Assembly: GCA_009692985.1 (NCBI GenBank) | Contig: SHYF01000117.1 | Location: 1-5,523, forward strand | Reading direction: 5' to 3' | Source: Dehalococcoidia bacterium | Lineage (GTDB): Bacteria > Chloroflexota > Dehalococcoidia > Lucifugimonadales > SHYF01 | DNA: 5,523 bases | In this document: positions 1 to 5,352 of the stretch, in pieces | How positions within the stretch are numbered: the stretch's first letter is position 1 | How the letters are laid out: every line of letters begins with the position of its first letter | The notes under the pieces: generated by a model | The model's database searches: none | Told to the model about the DNA's origin: nothing | What the model saw: only the letters and a program-made list of their open reading frames with translations | Position numbers and translations under genes: made by a program

Positions 1-17
1 ACTCAAGCGGATACGAA

Positions 18-809
18 ATGCGCATCATGCGGATGTTCTTATTGGTCGCCGCTGTACTCTTAGTTACAGCGTGCCGTCAGGAGTCGCCTGCGACTGCTCT
101 CCCACCAAGTAGCGGCGCCGCTACGACACCGGTGGCCGGCCCGCCTGGCTTGGCTACGTCGCCTACGCCTACTCCCACAGCCACCTCCTTGCCTCAGAAC
201 GCCACTCCCAAAGACCAAGTCACTCCAACTCCAGGAAGCCAGACATCCGCATCCAAGCCAGGGCGGATTGTGCTGGAATTAGCCACGGGCACAGAGGCCA
301 GGTACAGAGTAAAGGAGCAACTGGCTCGACTGAATCTACCCACCGATGCAGTAGGAGCCACCAACCGGGTGGAAGGCAAAATCACTCTAAATGCCAACAA
401 CGCCATTGTCGCAGCCGGCTCCAGACTGGTGGTTGACCTGCGTACTCTTCAAAGCGACGAGAGCCGCCGCGACTCGTACATACGGCAGACCACCATAATG
501 GCATTCCTGTATCCCCTAGCGGAGTTTGTGCCCAGCAAGGTGATGGGGTTGCAGTCGCCTCTACCCACGAGTGGCACAGCCACGTTCCAGGTGGTTGGCG
601 ATATGACCATTCATGGGGTCACCAAGCCACTCACGTGGGAGGTGAGCGCGTCTTTTGGCGAGCAGGAGATAAACGGACAAGCTACTACCAGCTTCCGCTT
701 TCAAGACTTCAACATGACTATCCCCAGGGTGTTCTCGGTGCTGAGCGTGGAAGATAGCATCCGCCTGGAGATTGACTTCCGGTTTCATCGCACAGATGCC
801 AGCCTCTGA
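18..809 (+). CDS. YceI-domain lipoprotein
   Basis: 263 aa, complete. Residues 1-18 form a lipoprotein signal peptide (Arg/Met start, hydrophobic LLVAAVLLV core) ending in a VTAC lipobox, so Cys19 is the likely lipidated residue and the protein should be anchored outside the membrane. Residues 20-82 are a low-complexity Pro/Thr/Ser/Ala linker. Residues 83-260 match the YceI beta-barrel family: RRDSYIR (150-156) sits where the family has its R-D-x-h-L motif, and VGDMTIHGVTK (193-203) is the family's hallmark G-D-L-T-I-H-G-V-T-K segment. Known YceI members bind isoprenoid or amphiphilic lipids in the barrel; the ligand here is unknown. There is no clear Shine-Dalgarno site before the ATG at 18, and in-frame ATGs at 27 and 33 are alternatives that keep the signal peptide. 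Upstream context is cut off by the window edge. It converges on the CoA-transferase gene and is probably not functionally linked to it. Confidence 0.88.
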   Translation: MRIMRMFLLVAAVLLVTACRQESPATALPPSSGAATTPVAGPPGLATSPTPTPTATSLPQNATPKDQVTPTPGSQTSASKPGRIVLELATGTEARYRVKEQLARLNLPTDAVGATNRVEGKITLNANNAIVAAGSRLVVDLRTLQSDESRRDSYIRQTTIMAFLYPLAEFVPSKVMGLQSPLPTSGTATFQVVGDMTIHGVTKPLTWEVSASFGEQEINGQATTSFRFQDFNMTIPRVFSVLSVEDSIRLEIDFRFHRTDASL

Positions 810-921
810 GGACGTCGGCTCCGCCACTAGCTGTCTGCTGAAGAATAGGAGCAAGAGTCCCAACAGCGCGGGACCCCGGAAGATGGTTCTCCATGCCACG
901 CCCGGCGCGGCCAAACAGCCG
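810..921. other. convergent intergenic spacer
   Basis: 112 nt between the stops of the lipoprotein and the class III CoA-transferase. The only structure seen is a weak 5-bp stem GTCCC/GGGAC (857-861, 870-874) with an 8-nt loop and no T-run. No convincing terminator or gene is present. Confidence 0.5.
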
Positions 922-2163
922 CTAGATTGCCCCCTCGCGACGCATCACATCCAGCTGTTCTACTGAAAATCCCAGACCCTTCAACACCTCCAGGGTGTTG
1001 CTGCCTTGCGGCACCCCCATGCTGGGGACGGCCACAGGTGTATGGGAGAACTTGGGCCATACTCCCACATGTCTCACCGCCTCGGTTCCCAGGTACCCTA
1101 CCGTGGGTACCATGTCTCGGTGTGCCACCTGTGGGTCTGTGACCACATCCGAGAGGCTATTGACCTTGGCAACAGACACTCCCTTTGAGGACAGGGAGTC
1201 GAACCACTCATCCCTGGGCCGGCTTTGGAAAGTTTCCCTCAAGAACGTGCGCATTGCCGGATACAGGCTCTGTTCCCTCTGCTTACCCAGCCACTCTGTT
1301 TTCCCCACGGCCGTCATAAGGGCGTCGTATATATGAGGCTCGCCACAGGCCAGGCTGAGAAGTTTGCCATCTTTAGCCTTGTACAGGGCATAATAGGGCA
1401 CTCTACCCGAGAGGTCAGGCTCGCCACGGCTGGGGAGTACTCCTCGCTGCAAGTATTGAGAGAGGATGGGTGCCAGAAGGTAGAGACTAGCGTCGGATAT
1501 GGCTATGTCCACATATTGGCCCAGACCTGTCCTTTCCCTGGCCAGCAGAGCGGCCAATATGGCTACCGCTGCCATCACCCCGCGGGTTGTAAAGATGCCT
1601 ACCTGGTTCACTGAAGTCAACGAGCCGTCCTCGCCCTCTTGGATGTTCACCAATGACCCGCTGGTGGCAAGGAAGTCGATATCGTGTCCCCCTACATCTC
1701 TGTATGGCCCATCCTGGCCGTAGCCGGTGATGGAGCAGTAGATAAGGCGTGGGTTCATTCCTTTCAACGTGCCGTAGCCGACACCTAGCCTGGTGGTCAC
1801 GCCTGGGCTGAATGCTTCAAGAAAAACGTCAGCTTTTTCAGCTAGCTTGTGGAGCGCCTTCAACGCCTCGGGGTGTCTCAGGTTGAGCTCCACGCTGACC
1901 TTGTTTCTAAAAAGGGGGTCAAAGGCAGCATTGCGCCTCTCTTCCAACTGTGATGCCTGGTCAGTCCGCCCCCTTCTTCTTTGATGAGGATCGCTGATAT
2001 TTATCACCTTTGCTCCCAGGTCACCCAGGACCATGGAACATGACAGCGGAGTACCTCCACGGCTCAAGTCCAGAACTGTTATTCCTTCCAGCGGTGTTGC
2101 CATAGGCCCCCCTATATCTAGATTCGCAGAAGCGTCTTTCAATATAGAGGGAGAAGAAGCCAT
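922..2163 (-). CDS. CaiB/BaiF family (class III) CoA-transferase
   Basis: About 413 aa, normal length for the family, ending in TAG. The class III fold is clear from PLEGITVLDLSR near the N-terminus, LGDLGAKVINI, FRNKVSVELNL, DVFLEAFSPGV and NPRLIYCSITGYGQDGPY, followed by GGHDIDFLATSG. The Asp of GHDID (residue 163 when counted from the TTG at 2169) is in the position of the catalytic Asp that forms the acyl anhydride in transferases, or acts as acid/base in alpha-methylacyl-CoA racemases. Both activities occur in this family and the sequence does not separate them. The N-terminus is uncertain. TTG at 2169 and ATG at 2163 have no good ribosome site, while the ATG at 2103 follows an AGGGGGG run and begins exactly at the usual family start (M-A-T-P-L-E-G). 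It is divergent from the hydrolase gene with a short shared upstream region. Its likely role is CoA activation of a carboxylic acid; the substrate is unknown. Confidence 0.92.
   Translation of the reverse strand: MASSPSILKDASANLDIGGPMATPLEGITVLDLSRGGTPLSCSMVLGDLGAKVINISDPHQRRRGRTDQASQLEERRNAAFDPLFRNKVSVELNLRHPEALKALHKLAEKADVFLEAFSPGVTTRLGVGYGTLKGMNPRLIYCSITGYGQDGPYRDVGGHDIDFLATSGSLVNIQEGEDGSLTSVNQVGIFTTRGVMAAVAILAALLARERTGLGQYVDIAISDASLYLLAPILSQYLQRGVLPSRGEPDLSGRVPYYALYKAKDGKLLSLACGEPHIYDALMTAVGKTEWLGKQREQSLYPAMRTFLRETFQSRPRDEWFDSLSSKGVSVAKVNSLSDVVTDPQVAHRDMVPTVGYLGTEAVRHVGVWPKFSHTPVAVPSMGVPQGSNTLEVLKGLGFSVEQLDVMRREGAI
2115..2142 (-). promoter_or_regulatory. possible promoter for the class III CoA-transferase
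   Basis: Reading the minus strand, TTGAAA (2142-2137) is followed after 16 nt by TAGATA (2120-2115). This is a plausible sigma-70-type pair. It would start transcription close to 2107, only a few bases before the ATG at 2103. It would therefore favour that ATG, with an almost leaderless message, and exclude the upstream starts. Evidence is sequence resemblance only. Confidence 0.25.
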
Positions 2164-2195
2164 TGACAAGCAGTGCGAGATTCTCAGCCAGGGTC

Positions 2196-2201
2196 TATAA
2201 T
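2196..2201 (+). promoter_or_regulatory. possible -10 element for the hydrolase gene
   Basis: A perfect TATAAT lies 38 nt before the ATG at 2240, which would give a leader of about 30 nt. No convincing -35 hexamer lies 16-18 nt upstream. The nearest TTGACA (2163-2168) is 27 nt away, too far for normal sigma-70 spacing, and overlaps the start of the divergent gene. The element is therefore only tentative. Confidence 0.35.
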
Positions 2202-2227
2202 GCGTCTACTTTCAACCCCAAATGCGC

Positions 2228-2231
2228 GAGG
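2228..2231 (+). promoter_or_regulatory. ribosome binding site deciding the hydrolase start
   Basis: GAGG ends 8 nt before the ATG at 2240. The earlier in-frame ATG at 2222 has nothing similar upstream and would add only six residues (MREAPT). This supports 2240 as the start. Confidence 0.55.
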
Positions 2232-2239
2232 CACCGACC

Positions 2240-3136
2240 ATGACGACCACAGTCCAACCCAAGAGCAAGTTCCTAACCGTGAACAACTTGCGCCTCCACC
2301 ATTTGGACTGGGGAAACGAAAAGGCGCCGCCGTTGGTGCTGGTCCACGGCTACACTGGCAACGCCCATAGCTTTGACCCTCTTGCCCTACGACTGCGCGA
2401 CCGCTTTCATGTCGTGGCCACGGACGTTCGCGGCCACGGTGATAGCGCATGGTCTCCCGATGGTAATTACGGCTACACCGACTACGCCAACGACCTGGAT
2501 GGGGTTGTGGCAGAGATGGGGCTAAGGCGATTTGTCCTGGTAGGAACATCAATGGGTGACATCATTGCAATGACCTACGCCGGAATCCATCCCGAAATGC
2601 TGGAGCGCCTGGTCATCAATGACATCGGGCCAGAGCAGGAACCTGGCTCTAGCCGCATCACGTAGATGGTAGGCGCCCGTCCGGAAACGTTTCCATCCCT
2701 CGATGCGGCAGTAGAGTACCTGCTGGCTTCAATGCCTGCATGGCGTCTGGACCAGTTCAGTCGAGCCGAGCATGTCAAGTCAATTTCTCACGGGTTCCGC
2801 CAGCTACCTAACGGAACCTGGACATGGAAACATGACCCCGCCCTGGTTCGCCAGCGGGTTCAGAGCGGTCCACCGCCTCGGCCATCCCTCTGGCCGGTGC
2901 TACAGCGAATTCACTGTCCTGCTCTGGTGGTCTGGGGCGTCGAGAGTGATGTTCTTTCCGAGCAACAGGCCCGCCGGATGGTGGCTACCTTGCCCAAGAG
3001 CGAGCTGCTCCCAGTGCCAAACGTGGGACACGCTCCCACGTTGATGGAGCCGTCAGTATCGGCGGCCCTTGAACGGTTCCTGAGTGGTGCGCCACCCAAA
3101 CAGGTTGAAAAGAGGCGAGTGTCCAGACCCGCCTAG
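2240..3136 (+). pseudogene. alpha/beta hydrolase interrupted by one in-frame amber codon
   Basis: One continuous frame of about 300 codons, broken only by TAG at 2663-2665. Both parts belong to one alpha/beta hydrolase. Counting from the ATG at 2222, the first part has the oxyanion segment LVHGYTGNAHSF, the DVRGHGDS loop and the nucleophile elbow G-T-S-M-G-D with Ser110. The second has the cap region, then VVWGVESDVLS with the acid Asp243, and NVGHAPTLMEP with the catalytic His270. The whole triad is thus intact but split across the stop. There is no frameshift, and the part after TAG still reads as conserved protein, so the lesion is recent, a sequencing error, or recoded. The codon after TAG is ATG (TAGATG), so reinitiation is conceivable, though no ribosome site lies close by. 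The substrate is unknown; ring-product or ester hydrolysis fits the neighbouring CoA genes. Annotators may list it as two CDS, 2222-2665 and 2666-3136. Confidence 0.85.
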
Positions 3137-3139
3137 TCA

Positions 3140-3276
3140 GGCTACTGAAAAAAAGGAGTCCAGAGGGGCAGAGCCCCTTTGGCAGGGGACTGGGGGTGTC
3201 CCCCAGATATCTTTTCAACCCCATTCCTGGCCAGGAATGGGGTAATGGGGATGGTCGAAAGAGTTTTTCATCACCC
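3140..3276. repeat. intergenic hairpin repeat, copy 1
   Basis: This fills most of the 163-nt gap between the hydrolase and the IpdA-like gene. It holds three hairpins in a row: CAGAGGGGC/GCCCCTTTG with an AGA loop (3161-3181), CTGGGGG/CCCCCAG with a TGT loop (3190-3206), and a 26-nt perfect palindrome (3218-3243). The block is framed by an imperfect inverted repeat, GGCTACTGAAAAA (3140-3152) against TTTTTCATCACCC (3264-3276), 10 of 13 matching, with TGAAAAA/TTTTTCA exact. The 19 nt from 3190 to 3208 recur exactly at 5418-5436, and a shorter variant is at 5304-5341. Confidence 0.7.
3190..3215 (+). terminator. possible terminator after the hydrolase
   Basis: A perfect 7-bp GC stem with a three-base loop (3190-3206) is followed 5 nt later by TTTT (3212-3215). 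The T-run is short and displaced, so termination may be partial. It would separate the hydrolase transcript from the IpdAB-like unit. Confidence 0.35.
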
Positions 3277-3299
3277 ACCTAGTCGGGAAGGAGAATGCA

Positions 3300-4229
3300 A
3301 TGCCAGAACGCAAGACCAAGATAATAAAAATGGAAGATGTGCCCGCCTTCTTGAAGGACGCTTTGTCCAAGGGCGGCAGACTTCTCATAGGAGGGAACGG
3401 CTATGGCAACCGGCCGAATGCACTGGTGCGGCAAATCGTCACTGCGGGCATACGAAATCTTTCCCTGTTCGGAGGCCCAGTAAACGCTAATGATGTGGAC
3501 ATGCTTGTGGCGGTCGGGGCTGTCAAGGAGACCTTCTGCCCAATGGTGTCGGCCCTACAGTTCGGCATGGCGCCCAACTGGCGCAAGGCGGCGGAGACAG
3601 GGACCATAGTAGCCAATGGCATTGACCAGCCGTCTACATTAGCAGGTCTGATGGCCGCCGACCTGGGCATACCATACATGCCTCTGGCTTGCATGAAAGG
3701 CACGGACCTGGTCAAGGTACACCCGTTGCTGAAAAAGTACACGCCTCCTTTTGGCGGGGAAGACCTGTACGCTGTCCAGGCCATACGGCCTGACCTGGCT
3801 ATTATCCATGCGCCGGCGGCTGACATATACGGCAACGTCCGCGACGGCTCCCGCGGGTCCTCGCACCTGGTGGCCAAGGCATCGCAGCGCGTACTGGTCA
3901 GCGTTGACAGGATAATTCCTTATGAGGAGACACTGAGGAATCCCGAAGAGACCACTATTCCATGCCGCTACGTGGCCGCGGTGGTTGAGATACCTTATGG
4001 AGCTCACCCCGCCGGATGCACCGGGGGTTATGCGCCTGACACGGATCATCTAAGAGAATACTGGCAGGCAGCGGCATCCAACGCCCAGGGCGACACAAAG
4101 CTGTTCCAAGCATACCTGGACAAATACGTGCTAGGGCCGAGTTCCAATTTTGACTACATGGAGCGGATTGGCGGGGCGAAAAGGCTCTGGGAGCTGCAAC
4201 GAGGCGCATCGGCTGGCGCTGCCGAGTAA
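3300..4229 (+). CDS. CoA-transferase alpha subunit, IpdA-like
   Basis: 309 aa, complete, with AAGGAG (3288-3293) 6 nt before the ATG. Class I CoA-transferase alpha-chain fold. The glycine-rich GGRLLIGGNGYGNRPNALVR (25-44) is the CoA-binding start. PDLAIIHAPAADIYGNV (164-180) and VSVDRIIPYEETL (200-212), then VVEIPYGAHPAG (228-239), are typical of the glutaconate CoA-transferase/IpdA branch. IpdA with IpdB forms the heterodimer that hydrolytically opens the last steroid ring as a CoA thioester; glutaconate and 3-oxoacid CoA-transferases share the fold. Compared from memory with mycobacterial IpdA, the segment carrying its E-M-D-E-G motif reads N-G-I-D-Q-P here (residues 106-111), so the IpdA-type catalytic Glu appears to be absent. 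It is followed after 22 nt by its partner subunit, clearly one operon. The family is sure; the exact reaction is not. Confidence 0.88.
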   Translation: MPERKTKIIKMEDVPAFLKDALSKGGRLLIGGNGYGNRPNALVRQIVTAGIRNLSLFGGPVNANDVDMLVAVGAVKETFCPMVSALQFGMAPNWRKAAETGTIVANGIDQPSTLAGLMAADLGIPYMPLACMKGTDLVKVHPLLKKYTPPFGGEDLYAVQAIRPDLAIIHAPAADIYGNVRDGSRGSSHLVAKASQRVLVSVDRIIPYEETLRNPEETTIPCRYVAAVVEIPYGAHPAGCTGGYAPDTDHLREYWQAAASNAQGDTKLFQAYLDKYVLGPSSNFDYMERIGGAKRLWELQRGASAGAAE

Positions 4230-4251
4230 ATCTAGTTGAGGAGAGAAGAGA

Positions 4252-5001
4252 ATGACTCAAATACGTTCTGCTGCAATGCCAAAATCCTCTGACTACACCA
4301 TCGAAGAGCTGATGGCGGTGGTGCTAAGCCGCGACCTTCAGGACGGTGAGTCTGGAGGCACTGGTGCGGGAGACCGAGTGGGCGATGCAGCCATCAAGCT
4401 AGCCCAGCTTACCCGTTGCCCCAACCTATCCAGTGGCGGGGGCACTGGATACAGAGGGATGATGGGAGTTGAGGCGATGGAAGACTCCCGAGAGCTAATA
4501 GCCAGCTCCACCCGTGGCTTTGACTTCATGTTCCATAGCGGCATCCAGCACGACAAGTTCGGGAACATGAACCTGCATTTCGTGGGAGGCGACTTCCACC
4601 ATCCCAAATTCAAGGGGCCGGGAGTCCCCAATGTCTCCTACGCCGACGCCGTCCAGCGGTTCTACATCTACCCAAACAGCCACACCGCACGCAACTTCGT
4701 GGAACGCGTGGACTTTATCTCAATTGCTGGCAACATTGACGGTCCCGACGGCAGGCGAAAGCGCGGCATCCTTACCGAGGGCCCCAGGCTGGTGGTGACA
4801 CCCCTCTGCGTAATGGACTTTGACAAGTCCACTGGCACCATGCGGCTCAAGTCGGTTCACGAAAGCATTACTGTAGAAGAAGTCCTGAAGAACACAGGAT
4901 TCAAGCCAATAATGCCTGCCAAAGTTGACATAACCACGCCGCCCACTGCGGAGGAGCTTCGTGTGCTCCGGCAGGAAATATGGGCCGCGCCAGGGCGCTG
5001 A
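4252..5001 (+). CDS. CoA-transferase beta subunit, IpdB-like
   Basis: 249 aa, complete. GAGGAGA (4238-4244) is 7 nt before the ATG, and the gene follows the alpha subunit by 22 nt. Beta-chain features: a helix-rich start ending VGDAAIKLAQLTRCPNL, then SSGGGTGYRG (60-69), GFDFMFHSGIQHDKFGNMNL (89-108), FVERVDFISIAGNID (149-163) and a C-terminal TMRLKSVHESITVEEVLKNTGF (196-217). The Q-x-D-x-x-G-N-x-N segment and the V-D-x-x-S/G pattern match IpdB best. True class I CoA-transferases carry a catalytic Glu in an E-x-G motif after the P-N-L segment. Here that place is Ser-Ser-Gly-Gly-Gly with no Glu, as in IpdB-type hydrolases. The protein should act only with the IpdA-like chain. Acyl transfer by the classical Glu-thioester route is therefore doubtful. 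The substrate is unknown, probably a cyclic or dicarboxylic CoA thioester. Confidence 0.88.
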   Translation: MTQIRSAAMPKSSDYTIEELMAVVLSRDLQDGESGGTGAGDRVGDAAIKLAQLTRCPNLSSGGGTGYRGMMGVEAMEDSRELIASSTRGFDFMFHSGIQHDKFGNMNLHFVGGDFHHPKFKGPGVPNVSYADAVQRFYIYPNSHTARNFVERVDFISIAGNIDGPDGRRKRGILTEGPRLVVTPLCVMDFDKSTGTMRLKSVHESITVEEVLKNTGFKPIMPAKVDITTPPTAEELRVLRQEIWAAPGR

Positions 5002-5040
5002 CGCCCGCCTTGGGAGCCGGCTGAATGTCCCGCGGCCGCC
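5002..5040. other. spacer after the beta subunit gene
   Basis: A short hairpin, GGGCG (4993-4997) and CGCCC (5002-5006) with loop CTGA, straddles the stop codon of the preceding gene but has no T-run. Nothing else is recognisable. From here to the window end (522 nt) there is no intact gene; the contents are listed in the following entries. Confidence 0.4.
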
Positions 5041-5098
5041 CTTAGACACGCTCAGAGCGAACGGGACTATTACTCCGCTCATGGTGAGCCTGTATACG
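5041..5098. repeat. REP-like imperfect palindrome
   Basis: The left arm 5041-5064 and right arm 5075-5098 are inverted copies (16 of 24 matching) around a 10-nt centre. The left arm, starting CCTTAGACACGCTCAG, and the right arm, containing ATGGTGAGCCTGT, closely resemble a REP-like sequence that I recall as dispersed in many bacterial genomes (type CCTTCGACAAGCTCAGG, then GGTGAGCCTGTCGAA). Such elements sit between genes and can fold in RNA or bind RAYT transposases. The likeness is from memory; the symmetry is directly visible. Confidence 0.6.
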
Positions 5099-5099
5099 C

Positions 5100-5128
5100 T
5101 TGACATAGCACGGAATTAGTGCTAGACT
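5100..5128 (+). promoter_or_regulatory. sigma-70-type promoter
   Basis: A perfect TTGACA (5100-5105) is followed after exactly 17 nt by TAGACT (5123-5128). The start point would be near 5135, leaving a leader of about 20 nt before the ATG at 5155. It is the best promoter in the window and drives only a broken gene. It begins right at the edge of the REP-like palindrome. Confidence 0.6.
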
Positions 5129-5143
5129 CTTGGCAGTTGGAAT

Positions 5144-5150
5144 AGGAGGT
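5144..5150 (+). promoter_or_regulatory. strong ribosome binding site of the recombinase remnant
   Basis: AGGAGGT is a perfect Shine-Dalgarno sequence 4 nt before the ATG at 5155. It fixes the start of the recombinase-like reading frame and argues against the longer overlapping Cys-rich frame. Confidence 0.65.
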
Positions 5151-5154
5151 GCCA

Positions 5155-5286
5155 ATGAGCACCGCTGCTGCTGTCAAGAGTGCTGCTGCTGTAGGATACC
5201 TCAGGGTGTCCACATTGACCGCGATGACCAAGTGGTGCACATCCGTGTACATTTTCCCCTCCTATCATGTCATGCTCGACTCATAA
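5155..5286 (+). pseudogene. truncated serine recombinase remnant
   Basis: The frame starts at ATG 5155 and reads MSTAAAVKSAAAVGYLRVST before drifting into unrelated sequence and a TAA at 5284-5286 (43 codons). VGYLRVST (residues 13-20) is the first strand of the resolvase/invertase catalytic domain, in which the Ser of Y-x-R-V-S-T is the DNA-attacking nucleophile (Ser19). Serine recombinases are normally about 180 to over 500 aa, so nearly everything is missing. In the +1 frame, 5205-5258 reads GVHIDRDDQVVHIRVHFP, which looks like the alternating charged/hydrophobic C-terminal strand of large serine recombinases. If so, the two ends of one gene have been joined by an internal deletion. An 11-nt direct repeat GCTGCTGCTGT (5164-5174, 5182-5192) codes for the Ala-rich leader. 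The recombinase start is moderately sure; the C-terminal part is a guess. Confidence 0.5.
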
Positions 5287-5303
5287 GCTGCGAAATAGGG
5301 GAC

Positions 5304-5341
5304 TCCAGAGGGGGTATGGGGGTGTCCCTCAGAACTTTTTT
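5304..5341. repeat. intergenic hairpin repeat, copy 2 (short, terminator-like)
   Basis: TCCAGAGGGG (5304-5313) equals 3159-3168 of copy 1, and GGGGGTGTCCC (5318-5328) is shared by all three copies. The first hairpin of copy 1 is missing. The remaining stem TGGGGG/CCCTCA with a TGT loop (5317-5331, one G-T pair) is followed by a run of six T (5336-5341) after a 4-nt gap, so this copy could act as a Rho-independent terminator for the upstream promoter. Confidence 0.55.
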
Positions 5342-5352
5342 CTCCCCCTGTC

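Noticed and set aside
857..874. Hairpin in the convergent spacer as a terminator
   Set aside because: Only 5 bp with an 8-nt loop and no T-run on either side.
2163..2201. TTGACA paired with TATAAT as a promoter for the hydrolase
   Set aside because: The spacer is 27 nt, about 10 nt too long; only the -10 element is kept, as tentative.
3401..3877. Long antisense open frame (158 codons) inside the IpdA-like gene
   Set aside because: It is a shadow of a GC-rich coding gene; its translation shows no family motif, and it lacks a ribosome site and promoter.
4993..5006. GGGCG/CGCCC hairpin at the stop of the beta subunit gene as an intrinsic terminator
   Set aside because: The stem is 5 bp, overlaps the stop codon and has no T-run.
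4720..5106. 128-codon minus-strand frame containing PFALSVSKGG
   Set aside because: It overlaps the IpdB-like gene. The PFALSVSKG peptide is the typical false translation of the REP-like repeat at 5041-5098, not a protein.
5164..5192. GCT triplet direct repeats as a functional iteron
   Set aside because: They are in frame and code for an Ala-rich leader, so coding repetition explains them.
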